Origin: an uncultured Eubacterium sp.
Lineage (GTDB): Bacteria; Bacillota_A; Clostridia; Lachnospirales; Lachnospiraceae
NCBI GenBank assembly: GCA_947653505.1
Contig: CANTHI010000307.1
Span: 1 to 5,144, forward strand
Reading direction: 5' to 3'
DNA: 5,144 nt
Position numbers and translations under genes: made by a program. Numbering within the stretch: the first letter of the stretch is position 1; each line of letters begins with the position of its first letter. The notes beneath the pieces were generated by a model, which was given only the letters and a program-made list of their open reading frames with translations, did no database searches and had not been told where the DNA came from. This document shows positions 1-5,140 of the stretch, one piece after another.

Positions 1-113
1 TATTCTGCACGATACACAGGCGGCGTAGCCGAAGCGGCACCTTTAGCTGCTGGCGATAGCCAGAGCGAAGTAGGTGTCGCGCCCGTCCGGTACCACAATC
101 TGGATGCAGAATA
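1..113. other. Potential structured RNA/DNA element, closed by a 9-bp inverted repeat
   Basis: Positions 1-9 (TATTCTGCA) are exactly complementary to 105-113, which could close a multi-branch structure. Inside it, 34-42 pairs with 72-80 (9 bp, one G-T wobble). This arm is capped by a hairpin at 50-54/59-63 with loop GATA, extended by 46-48/64-66. GGC 19-21 can pair with GCC 81-83, and a small hairpin GGC-GTA-GCC lies at 22-30. CGAAG occurs twice (30-34 and 66-70), once beside each inner helix. I compared it from memory with common riboswitches, tRNA, tmRNA, RNase P, SRP RNA and self-cleaving motifs and recognise none. Its two closing arms resemble fragments of the interspersed repeat seen elsewhere in the window, so it could instead be the interior of a repeat element. 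It begins at the window edge and may be longer. Whether it is transcribed, and on which strand, is unknown. Confidence 0.4.
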
Positions 114-135
114 CTTAGAACTTCTTACATTCTGG
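105..135 (-). repeat. Internally deleted copy of the intergenic repeat (copy E)
   Basis: Read on the minus strand this piece starts CCAGAATGTAA (135-125) and ends TAAGTATTCT (118-109). Both blocks occur in the same order in the minus-strand copy near the right end of the window (5090-5080 and 5050-5041). There they lie about 25 bp further apart, so this copy looks internally deleted. Its far end overlaps the 3' arm of the 1-113 structured element. Short matches make this less secure than the other copies. Confidence 0.45.
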
Positions 136-160
136 AAAAGGAACAGGCAGACAGATCACC

Positions 161-245
161 GCCTCCCATCCGGCGTCCGCATAGCCAAAATGTAACACTT
201 TTATGTAAATTGTTGCATTTTCACCTAAGTTCGTGCCTATGGGCC
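161..245 (+). repeat. Interspersed intergenic repeat, copy A
   Basis: The ordered blocks are GCGTCCGC (173-180), an 8-base spacer, a 31-bp core (189-219, starting AATGTAACACTTTTATG), then CCTATGG (236-242). The core is identical to the reverse complement of 5058-5088, and the flanking blocks keep the same order and near-identical spacing in that copy. The core is an imperfect dyad: TGTAACA at 191-197 faces TGTTGCA at 211-217. No reading frame runs through it. Confidence 0.85.
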
Positions 246-270
246 GGTTCCCCCCATCCAGCGTCCGGAA
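241..270 (+). repeat. Partial repeat fragment
   Basis: GGGCCGGTTCCC at 241-252 recurs exactly at 1331-1342, just before another repeat copy. CATCCAGCGTCCGG at 255-268 resembles the block preceding the core in copy A (CATCCGGCGTCCGC, 167-180). This looks like a decayed or nested piece of the same family. I see no gene or clear signal in the following stretch, 271-319. Confidence 0.4.
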
Positions 271-319
271 GGCCGGTTCGTAAGGTTTTTATCCAGTTTA
301 AGGCTCCCTGCATTCCGCA

Positions 320-398
320 GCGGACACAGCAGATTTCCTCTACCAGCGTCCGCAAACTGAAAATGTAACACTTTAGTTTACGACAGTTCTTTATGGAG
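320..398 (+). repeat. Interspersed intergenic repeat, copy B, with hairpin
   Basis: GCGGAC (320-325) and GTCCGC (348-353) form a 6-bp stem. They are followed by an 8-base spacer and AATGTAACACTTTA from 362, the same block order as the other copies. The first 15 bases from 320 and the segment ATTTCCTCT (333-341) are also found in the minus-strand copy at the right edge. After the core this copy is shortened and diverges, then rejoins at TATGGAG (392-398). The shared TATGGAG block also supplies the ribosome binding site of the gene at 406, so the repeat reaches into its translation start region. No T-run follows the hairpin, so it is not a typical Rho-independent terminator. Confidence 0.75.
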
Positions 399-405
399 AT
401 AGCGT

Positions 406-1326
406 ATGAAAATACAAATTAGAAGAAAAAAAGAACCGCAGATCAAACCATTTCAGGAAAAAAGCAGCAGTAAGAAAGAAACATCCTGGCAGGAAGCTGT
501 GAAACTGCCGTGGGAGCGGTCTGAGGCGCTGTATCATACATATGGAAACGGGATCAGAAGCAGCAGACCGGACCGCGTGTTACAGCAGGCTTTGACTGGC
601 CTTCAGGAAGTAAAAAAAGGGGAGGATGCGCCAGAGCGGATGCGGGAGTCTTTCAGGGCGGAAAATTCTTATGGGAATATTGCGCTGGGGGTTAATAAAA
701 AGAAAGAGGCGGCTGTTGTGGTGTCACAGAAGCGGGAGCATAACGCGCCCGTGACAAAAGGAGCGGAAAAAACGTTGCGTATGGAACGGAAAAAACGGGA
801 GATCATGCCGGAGGGCAGTTTTTATATGAATCCGGATCTCAGGCAGCAGGGAGCAGTTGCGTTCCAGGCGAAGCTGTCCCTGCCGGCAGCAAAAATGGCG
901 GGGCAGATCAGACGATATTACGCGCAGACGGGAAGCCGGATGCTGGAAAAAAGAATGCCGCATCTTTGCCTGGAGCGGGAACGCGGCCAGCTGCGGCAGC
1001 TGGGGGAGGGCAGGCGCAAAAGTCTGGAGACGGGAGAGTCCGTACAGACACAATGGTATGACGTCCGGATCCGTCAGATGAAAAGCCGTATGCAAAAGCA
1101 GGAACAGGACGGAAAGCAGATGATGAAACAGCTGCGTGATGCGTGGCAGAAAGCTGGAAAGGTGTCTGCTGCTGCTTTTTCTGTTTCTTTTAATCCGCCG
1201 CGACAGGCAGGGCAGTCTGTATCTGCTGCACAGACAGGGGAGGAAGACGCAGGGGCTGCACAGGCAGGGGAGGAAGATGCAGGGGCTGCACAGGCAGAAG
1301 TTCAGGAACCGGAAGGTTCACAATGA
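406..1326 (+). CDS. Unrecognised basic protein upstream of the CIS operon
   Basis: The product is 306 residues and I do not recognise its family. The start is supported by GGAG (395-398), 7 bases before ATG. There is no signal peptide and no membrane segment. Residues 1-30 are rich in Lys/Arg (it opens MKIQIRRKKE) and probably disordered. Residues 155-250 are predicted by eye to be mostly helical and Arg/Gln/Lys-rich (LERERGQLRQL, VRIRQMKSRMQKQEQ), possibly coiled coil. Residues 274-304 form an acidic Ala/Gly/Glu tail made of a 10-residue unit (AAQTGEEDAG, then AAQAGEEDAG, then a partial copy). There is a single Cys, at residue 188. The gene lies alone between repeat copies, about 200 bases before the sheath gene, so it probably has its own promoter. 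A charged, locus-linked protein could be a CIS cargo, adaptor or regulator, but this rests only on position. The sequence gives no catalytic motif. That it is a real gene is likely from its length, start signal and lack of a better competing frame. Confidence 0.75.
   Translation: MKIQIRRKKEPQIKPFQEKSSSKKETSWQEAVKLPWERSEALYHTYGNGIRSSRPDRVLQQALTGLQEVKKGEDAPERMRESFRAENSYGNIALGVNKKKEAAVVVSQKREHNAPVTKGAEKTLRMERKKREIMPEGSFYMNPDLRQQGAVAFQAKLSLPAAKMAGQIRRYYAQTGSRMLEKRMPHLCLERERGQLRQLGEGRRKSLETGESVQTQWYDVRIRQMKSRMQKQEQDGKQMMKQLRDAWQKAGKVSAAAFSVSFNPPRQAGQSVSAAQTGEEDAGAAQAGEEDAGAAQAEVQEPEGSQ
1231..1300 (+). repeat. 30-bp tandem repeat inside the gene at 406
   Basis: Two full 30-bp units (1231-1260 and 1261-1290) differ at only two positions, 1234/1264 and 1249/1279. 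A third unit begins at 1291 and breaks off after about 10 bases. Being a multiple of three, the unit extends the acidic tail by 10 residues without changing frame. Such a tract can gain or lose units by slippage, so the tail length may vary between strains. Confidence 0.9.
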
Positions 1327-1330
1327 GACA

Positions 1331-1393
1331 GGGCCGGTTCCCGGTCAGCCAATATGTAACACATTACGTAACCAGATGATACATTCTTTAAAG
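1331..1393 (+). repeat. Interspersed intergenic repeat, copy D (diverged)
   Basis: The region opens with GGGCCGGTTCCC (1331-1342), shared with 241-252. TCAGCCAATATGTAACAC (1345-1362) and CATTCTTT (1382-1389) follow, matching in order the minus-strand copy at the right end. The central bases differ, but a dyad remains: TGTAACA at 1355-1361 faces TGATACA at 1377-1383, at nearly the same span as in copy A. The copy begins 4 bases after the stop of gene 1 and precedes the sheath operon, where it could act in regulation. Confidence 0.65.
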
Positions 1394-1527
1394 TGAAAAA
1401 TATAGAATTGCTTATAAAAATGTAGAGAACCAGTCTCTATACTATAAAGAAGATCAATGCTTTCTGTAAGATCACACACGAATAAGAAGGGAGGAACGGT
1501 TTCGTATCATAACGGAACTGGAAGTAT
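1394..1527 (+). promoter_or_regulatory. Leader of the tail operon: AT-rich region with two hairpins and a distant Shine-Dalgarno
   Basis: This AT-rich stretch probably holds the operon promoter. Candidate boxes (TTGCTT 1408-1413, TATACT 1438-1443) are not at standard spacing, so no promoter is assigned. An inverted repeat, TGTAGAGA/TCTCTATA with one G-T pair, spans 1421-1441 and overlaps the TATACT box; it could be an operator or an RNA hairpin. The only strong Shine-Dalgarno (AGGGAGG, 1488-1494) ends 33 bases before the sheath ATG. GTTTCG (1499-1504) can pair with CGGAAC (1513-1518), and folding this hairpin cuts the effective spacing to about 13 bases. A weak GGAAG at 1520-1524 is the only nearer candidate and lies very close to the ATG. 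Confidence 0.4.
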
Positions 1528-3261
1528 ATGGCTGAATATTTATCACCTGGTGTATATGTAGAAGAATTTGATTCAGGTTCCAAGCCGATGGAAGGCGTCG
1601 GTACCAGTACGGCAGGGTTTGTCGGACTTGCGGAGAGAGGTCCGGTAGCCGGAGTTCCGCAGCTGGTTACAAATTTTGCGGATTTTAAGCGGACGTATGG
1701 AGGATATTTGTCAGAAAATGAATTTGGGGAATACCGTTTTCTGGCCTATGCGGTAGAGCAGTTTTTCTTAAACGGAGGTTCGCGCTGCTTTATCTCGCGT
1801 GTCGCGCCTTCGGATGCAAAATGCTCCAAAGGGGTGATTCCGCAGGAGTCCGCGGTACTGAGCTTTCAGGCAAAAAATCCGGGTATCTGGGGTGATGACA
1901 TCAGTGTTACGATTACGCCGTCCAGCAAGGCGAAAACACAGGTTTATGAAATACTTGGGACAGAGGATGATCCGAGATACCGTGTAAAAAGTTCTGCCGG
2001 ATTTATGGCAGGTGACGTGATTGTATATCAGGATGGAAAGAGTTCTGTTTATTCCAGGATTCTAAAGAGCCAGGATAATGTGCTGACGCTGACAGATCCG
2101 CTTCCGGCGACAGCAGTGGACAAAAACCTGCTGCCGGATAAGGTGATTATGACCTGTGAATTTCATATGGAAGTAAAATATGCGGATGCTGTAGAGACGT
2201 ACGAAAACCTGTCCTTTAATATAGAAACAGCGAATTTTGTTTCGAAAAAGACAGCAAAGTCAGACCTGATAGAAGTGACCTATGTGGGCAAAGAACCGGC
2301 CGGGCCACAAGCTCCGTTTGATGAGCTGGCGTCAGGCAGCAATGTACAAAAAGTGGAAGTAGCATTTTCCGGTGGCAGTAATGGTTCGGTCACGTCGATG
2401 AGTGCGGCTGACTTTATCGGTGTGGATAACGGGGCCGGCAACCGTACAGGTATTCAGGCTTTTGCGGATAATGATGTGGTATCGATTATGGCGGTGCCCG
2501 GCGTTACAGATCCGAATGTACAGCTGACGCTCGTAGCGCATTGTGAAAATCTGGCCAGCCGTTTCGCGGTGCTGGATGTGCCGAGAGAGGCGAGAAAAGT
2601 ACAGGATGTCAGCAACCACAGGGAAATTGTAGACAGTACGTATGCGGCAATGTACCATCCGTGGCTGCAGATATTTGATCCGCTGGATAAGAAAAATATT
2701 ATGATTCCGCCGTCAGGCTCTGTGATTGGCATTTATGCCAGAAGCGACAACAGCAGGGGCGTGCATAAGGCGCCGGCAAATGAAGTCGTCAGAGGCTGCG
2801 TCGGTCTGGACTGCCAGTTTAATAAAGGAGAGCAGGATATCCTGAATCCGAAGGGCGTGAACCTGATCCGTTCCTTTCCGGGGCGCGGGATCCGTGTGTG
2901 GGGTGCGAGAACGACTTCCAGCGATGGGAGCTGGAAATACATCAATGTCCGCAGATTATTTATCTATATCGAAGAATCGATTAAGGCAAATACGAACTGG
3001 GCAGTTTTTGAACCGAACGACGAAGTATTATGGGTACGTGTGCAGAGGACGATCAGCGTATTTTTAAATACGATGTGGCGGGAAGGTTCGCTGGCCGGGA
3101 GTTCGCCGGATGAAGCATTTTTTGTGAATATCGGACGCGATACGATGAGTCAGGATGATATCGATAACGGACGGCTGATCTGCGTGATCGGTGTGGCACC
3201 GGTAAAACCGGCTGAATTTGTAATATTCAGGATTACGCAGAAGACGAATACGGCAGAGTAG
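1528..3261 (+). CDS. Contractile tail sheath protein
   Basis: This 577-residue protein is a phage/CIS tail sheath subunit (phage sheath superfamily). Sheath subunits stack as rings around the inner tube and contract to push the tube through a target membrane. The N-terminus has the typical signature: SPGVYVEE (residues 6-13), then the STAGFVG...ERGP segment (27-39) and FADFKRTYG (50-58). Residues about 120-300 form a variable surface domain, beginning near NPGIWGDD. The conserved core resumes around 310-460 with VVSIMAVPG, MIPPSGSVIGIYAR, GVHKAPANE and GIRVWGARTT. The C-terminal domain (about 472-573) has INVRRLFIYIEESI, WAVFEPND, LWVRVQRTI, FLNTMWREG and a final beta segment EFVIFRI, which in known sheaths helps link neighbouring subunits. 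Length and domain order look complete. An in-frame TAA at 1510-1512 excludes an earlier start, although the strong Shine-Dalgarno lies unusually far upstream. It is the first gene of the tail operon; the tube gene follows after 32 bases, the usual sheath-tube order. Confidence 0.96.
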   Translation: MAEYLSPGVYVEEFDSGSKPMEGVGTSTAGFVGLAERGPVAGVPQLVTNFADFKRTYGGYLSENEFGEYRFLAYAVEQFFLNGGSRCFISRVAPSDAKCSKGVIPQESAVLSFQAKNPGIWGDDISVTITPSSKAKTQVYEILGTEDDPRYRVKSSAGFMAGDVIVYQDGKSSVYSRILKSQDNVLTLTDPLPATAVDKNLLPDKVIMTCEFHMEVKYADAVETYENLSFNIETANFVSKKTAKSDLIEVTYVGKEPAGPQAPFDELASGSNVQKVEVAFSGGSNGSVTSMSAADFIGVDNGAGNRTGIQAFADNDVVSIMAVPGVTDPNVQLTLVAHCENLASRFAVLDVPREARKVQDVSNHREIVDSTYAAMYHPWLQIFDPLDKKNIMIPPSGSVIGIYARSDNSRGVHKAPANEVVRGCVGLDCQFNKGEQDILNPKGVNLIRSFPGRGIRVWGARTTSSDGSWKYINVRRLFIYIEESIKANTNWAVFEPNDEVLWVRVQRTISVFLNTMWREGSLAGSSPDEAFFVNIGRDTMSQDDIDNGRLICVIGVAPVKPAEFVIFRITQKTNTAE

Positions 3262-3293
3262 GAAGAGCAGATTAGAAAGGAGCGGGATATTTT

Positions 3294-3719
3294 ATGGCTG
3301 GATATCCACATGGAAGATTTAGATATAAAGTAGAAATTGACGGACTGGATGCGGGAGGTTTTTCGGAAGTAACCGGATTTGACGCGTCGATTGATGTCAT
3401 CGAATACCGGGAAGGCGATATGGTGACGACGCCAATGAAGATCCCGGGATTAAAAAAATACGGTAACATTACCCTGAAACAGGGGCTTGTGGATTCTATG
3501 GTATTGTACGACTGGATTATCGCAGGTGTAGAAGGCGCTGTACAGCGTAAGACGATCACGGTCACGTTACTGGACGAAGAAGAAGCGCCGGCAGCTTCCT
3601 GGCAGGTGATCAATGCCTGGCCGATGAAGTATACGGCGCCTGATTTTAATGCAACTTCCTCAGAAGTAGCGATTGAGACACTGGAAATTGCCCATGAAGG
3701 GATGACGAGAGTTTCCTGA
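3294..3719 (+). CDS. Inner tube protein (T4 gp19-like, CIS tube)
   Basis: This 141-residue protein belongs to the T4 gp19-like tail tube family. It forms stacked hexameric rings that make the rigid tube inside the sheath. Family features are the opening AGYPHGRFRYKVEIDG (residues 2-17), the GGFSEVTGFDASIDVIEYREG segment (about 21-41), IPGLKKYGNITLKQG (50-64) and the Trp-containing WQVINAWPMKY (102-112) followed by the C-terminal strand SSEVAIETLEIAHEGM. The length is normal and there are no gaps. AAAGGAG at 3276-3282 sits 11 bases before the ATG. It lies 32 bases after the sheath stop and 27 bases before the next gene. Only one tube gene is visible, whereas many CIS clusters carry two or more variants; others may lie outside the window. 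Confidence 0.95.
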   Translation: MAGYPHGRFRYKVEIDGLDAGGFSEVTGFDASIDVIEYREGDMVTTPMKIPGLKKYGNITLKQGLVDSMVLYDWIIAGVEGAVQRKTITVTLLDEEEAPAASWQVINAWPMKYTAPDFNATSSEVAIETLEIAHEGMTRVS

Positions 3720-3746
3720 CCTGCGGCAGCGGATGGGAGGAAATAA

Positions 3747-4421
3747 ATGGGATTTTTAGATGTACTTGGTGAGATTCTGGGCAGAGGCGGCAGCGCGGCC
3801 GGAGGAGTCGGAAATGGCCTCAGTCTTGCAACTGATATTGCGGATGCGACGGGCGCGGATGATAAGACGGTAGGAAATCTGGGAATATCTGCCGGATCGT
3901 TCGGCCTTGCATCATCTTTGATGGGCGGCGGGAAGGGCATCAAGGATTTTGCAGAAGCGGAAGAAAAGCTGAATAGTACGAATCTCTCGCAGGAAAACCG
4001 GGAAGAAGCGCAGAATAAAAAAAACGGTTCGATTGCCGGCATGATCGGGAGCGGAGCAGGGATCATCAGCGGGATTACTGATATTATAGGCGGACATCAG
4101 AAAAAGGACGGCAAAGATAATACAGCCGCAGGATGGGTCAGCAATATCTTCGGCCTGATTGGGAGCGGAGCAGGAATCGCTCAGGGCGTTTTTGACTGGA
4201 AAAATGCTAAAAAAGATAGTGAAAAGGCATCCGCGATCAGTGGCCTGGCCGGAAGCGTTGCAGGCGGGATTGGCGGGCTGCTTGGACTGATTGGAAACAG
4301 TATGGGGCTGTCGAAAAAAGAAGATACCAGGAAAAAGGGTGATAAAGTCTCGCTGATAGGCAGTATTATTGGAAATGGAACCGGAGCGCTCACCGGTTTG
4401 CTGGGAAGTATTTTTGGATAA
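3747..4421 (+). CDS. Unrecognised glycine-zipper repeat protein in the CIS operon
   Basis: The product is 224 residues, has no cysteine, and is a family I do not recognise. It alternates Gly/Ala/Ile/Leu-rich segments (about residues 3-31, 42-67, 95-115, 131-151, 163-188, 201-224) with charged Lys/Glu/Asp linkers (68-93, 116-127, 152-161, 189-200). Segments 3 and 4 share IGSGAGI (100-106 and 138-144), 38 residues apart, and the last two keep the Gly pattern (GLAGSVAGGIGG, GSIIGNGTGALTG). The small-residue spacing (GxxxG, GxGxG) resembles glycine zippers, known in membrane-inserting and helix-packing proteins. There is no cleavable signal peptide. The start is secure: GGGAGG (3735-3740) lies 6 bases before ATG. 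It sits between the tube and the assembly protein genes and is probably co-transcribed with them. Possible roles are a toxin or pore-forming cargo, a membrane-anchoring part, or a tube-associated structural protein; none is proven by sequence. Confidence 0.8.
   Translation: MGFLDVLGEILGRGGSAAGGVGNGLSLATDIADATGADDKTVGNLGISAGSFGLASSLMGGGKGIKDFAEAEEKLNSTNLSQENREEAQNKKNGSIAGMIGSGAGIISGITDIIGGHQKKDGKDNTAAGWVSNIFGLIGSGAGIAQGVFDWKNAKKDSEKASAISGLAGSVAGGIGGLLGLIGNSMGLSKKEDTRKKGDKVSLIGSIIGNGTGALTGLLGSIFG
4047..4174 (+). repeat. Internal repeat in the glycine-zipper gene
   Basis: GGGAGCGGAGCAGG occurs at 4047-4060 and again at 4161-4174, 114 bp (38 codons) apart and in the same frame, encoding the shared GSGAG part of two hydrophobic segments. 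Flanking codons are similar but diverged. This suggests the protein grew by duplication of a unit of roughly 38-40 residues. Confidence 0.7.
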
Positions 4422-4439
4422 AGGGGCAGGAGGATAATC

Positions 4440-4814
4440 ATGGCATTTCAGGAGGAATTTACTTTTACCCTGCCGCGGGGCTTTGTCGACCTGCAGGGCA
4501 ATGTACATAAAGAAGGGGTGATGCGGCTGGCAAACGCGGGCGATGAGATTCTGCCGCTGCGCGATCCGCGCGTACAGCAGAATCCGGCCTATCTGACGAT
4601 CATCCTGCTGGCAAGGGTTGTGACAAAGCTGGGAACGCTCGCGGCTGTGGATACGAATGTGATAGAAAAACTGTATACGATGGATCTGGCTTATCTGCAG
4701 GATTTGTATCAGAAGATCAATACGATGGAGCTGCCGTCGTATCAGGGCATTTGTCCGCACTGCGGCAAAAAGCTGGATATTCCGGTAAATTTTATGGAAG
4801 CCGGACCATCGTGA
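4440..4814 (+). CDS. CIS/phage tail assembly protein with a CxxC motif
   Basis: This 124-residue protein resembles the small tail-assembly/baseplate-type proteins encoded after the tube gene in CIS loci. The recognisable stretch runs from FTFTLPRGFVD (residues 8-18) through EGVMRLANAGDEILPLRDPRV (25-45) and NPAYLTIILLARVVTKLG (48-65) to LQDLYQKIN (86-94). It ends with CPHCGKKLDIPV (105-116), a single CxxC like one half of a zinc ribbon. With only two Cys in the chain, metal binding would need other ligands or a second subunit. In relatives the equivalent protein is thought to act inside assembly of the tail tube or baseplate; this is family knowledge, not visible here. AGGAGG at 4428-4433, 6 bases before the ATG, makes the start clear. 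It follows the glycine-zipper gene by 18 bases and its stop overlaps the next start. The exact family name is from memory and less certain than the CIS context. Confidence 0.85.
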   Translation: MAFQEEFTFTLPRGFVDLQGNVHKEGVMRLANAGDEILPLRDPRVQQNPAYLTIILLARVVTKLGTLAAVDTNVIEKLYTMDLAYLQDLYQKINTMELPSYQGICPHCGKKLDIPVNFMEAGPS

Positions 4815-4987
4815 CTTATCCGGCAGAAAAAATATATGAAGAGATGGCCTTTATCGGATACTATATGCACTGGAGCGCCGATGAAATCGCGCATTTCAGT
4901 CACAGGGAACGGCTGAAATGGTGTAAGGAGATCTCTTCGATTAATAGCAGACTGAATCAGGAGCCGGAGAATGCATTTAAAATATGA
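4811..4987 (+). CDS. DUF6760-like small CIS protein (GTG start)
   Basis: The product is 58 residues. I chose GTG at 4811, which shares GTGA (4811-4814) with the previous gene's stop, a layout typical of translational coupling. A weak GGAAG lies at 4796-4800. The longer frame from ATG 4751 would run through the codons of the CxxC protein and adds a tail (MSALRQKAGYSGKF) unlike the family, so I reject it. From GTG the protein reads TYPAEKIYEEMAFIGYYMHW (residues 2-21), then SADEIAHFSHRERLKWCKEI. This matches the short YP...L/IYEEVA-Y-HW-S-EI...R-RW pattern of DUF6760 proteins, which are found next to the tail assembly gene in CIS clusters. Function is unknown; size and place suggest a small structural or chaperone role in baseplate or tube assembly. 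It is the last gene visible in the operon. Confidence 0.82.
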   Translation: MTYPAEKIYEEMAFIGYYMHWSADEIAHFSHRERLKWCKEISSINSRLNQEPENAFKI

Positions 4988-5029
4988 GCTAAGCAAATTT
5001 TCATTATCACCCGAATCGTTACTGTGAGC

Positions 5030-5140
5030 GGCTCCATAGGAGAATACTTAAGCAAAGAATGCAACAATTTACATAAAAGTGTTACATTCTGGCTGCGCGG
5101 ACGCTGGGAGAGGAAATTTGCCCCGTCTGCTGTGTCCGCT
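5030..5140 (-). repeat. Interspersed intergenic repeat, copy C (inverted, most complete)
   Basis: Read on the minus strand the blocks are: GCGGACACAGCAGA (5139-5126), ATTTCCTCT (5117-5109), GCGTCCGC (5104-5097), an 8-base spacer, the 31-bp core (5088-5058), TAAGTATTCT (5050-5041) and CCTATGGAG (5040-5032). It shares the first blocks with copy B, the core perfectly with copy A, and the later blocks with A, B, D and E. The outer arms GCGGAC/GTCCGC (5097-5102 and 5134-5139) can form a stem, and CTCC-ATA-GGAG (5032-5042) a second small hairpin. It begins about 43 bases after the last stop codon. No clear T-run terminator is seen in 4988-5144, and no gene. Confidence 0.85.

Noticed and set aside
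320..353. Rho-independent terminator
   Set aside because: The GCGGAC/GTCCGC stem has a long loop and is followed by AAACTGAAAA, not a T-run, and no gene precedes it.
161..398. CRISPR-like array
   Set aside because: The repeats are few, long, diverged, irregularly spaced and in both orientations, with no uniform spacers.
724..1095. 123-residue minus-strand frame, and an overlapping + frame at 857-1081
   Set aside because: Both lie inside the 306-residue gene, which has a good ribosome binding site and a longer frame. Their His/Arg/Cys-rich translations look like shadows.
1136..1396. 86-residue + strand frame running past the end of gene 1
   Set aside because: Its repeats (GRKTQGLHRQ-like) are just the 30-bp tandem repeat read in another frame. 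It also runs into repeat copy D, and no ribosome binding site is clear.
3272..4066. 264-residue open frame on the minus strand
   Set aside because: It lies opposite the tube and glycine-zipper genes, which have strong start signals and family matches. Its Pro/Ser-rich composition is what the antisense of Gly/Ala-rich codons gives.
3912..4760. 282-residue open frame on the minus strand
   Set aside because: It is antisense to two well-supported genes, low-complexity, and has no recognisable motif or matching operon context.
4751..4810. ATG at 4751 as start of the last small gene
   Set aside because: This would overlap the CxxC coding segment by 64 bases and add a tail unlike the family. GTG 4811 gives the classic 4-base overlap and the expected N-terminus.
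1528..4987. Ordinary prophage or R-type tailocin remnant
   Set aside because: Sheath and tube alone would allow it, but the accompanying assembly protein and DUF6760-like gene are typical of CIS loci, and no capsid, packaging, integrase or lysis gene is seen. The window is too short to exclude it fully.
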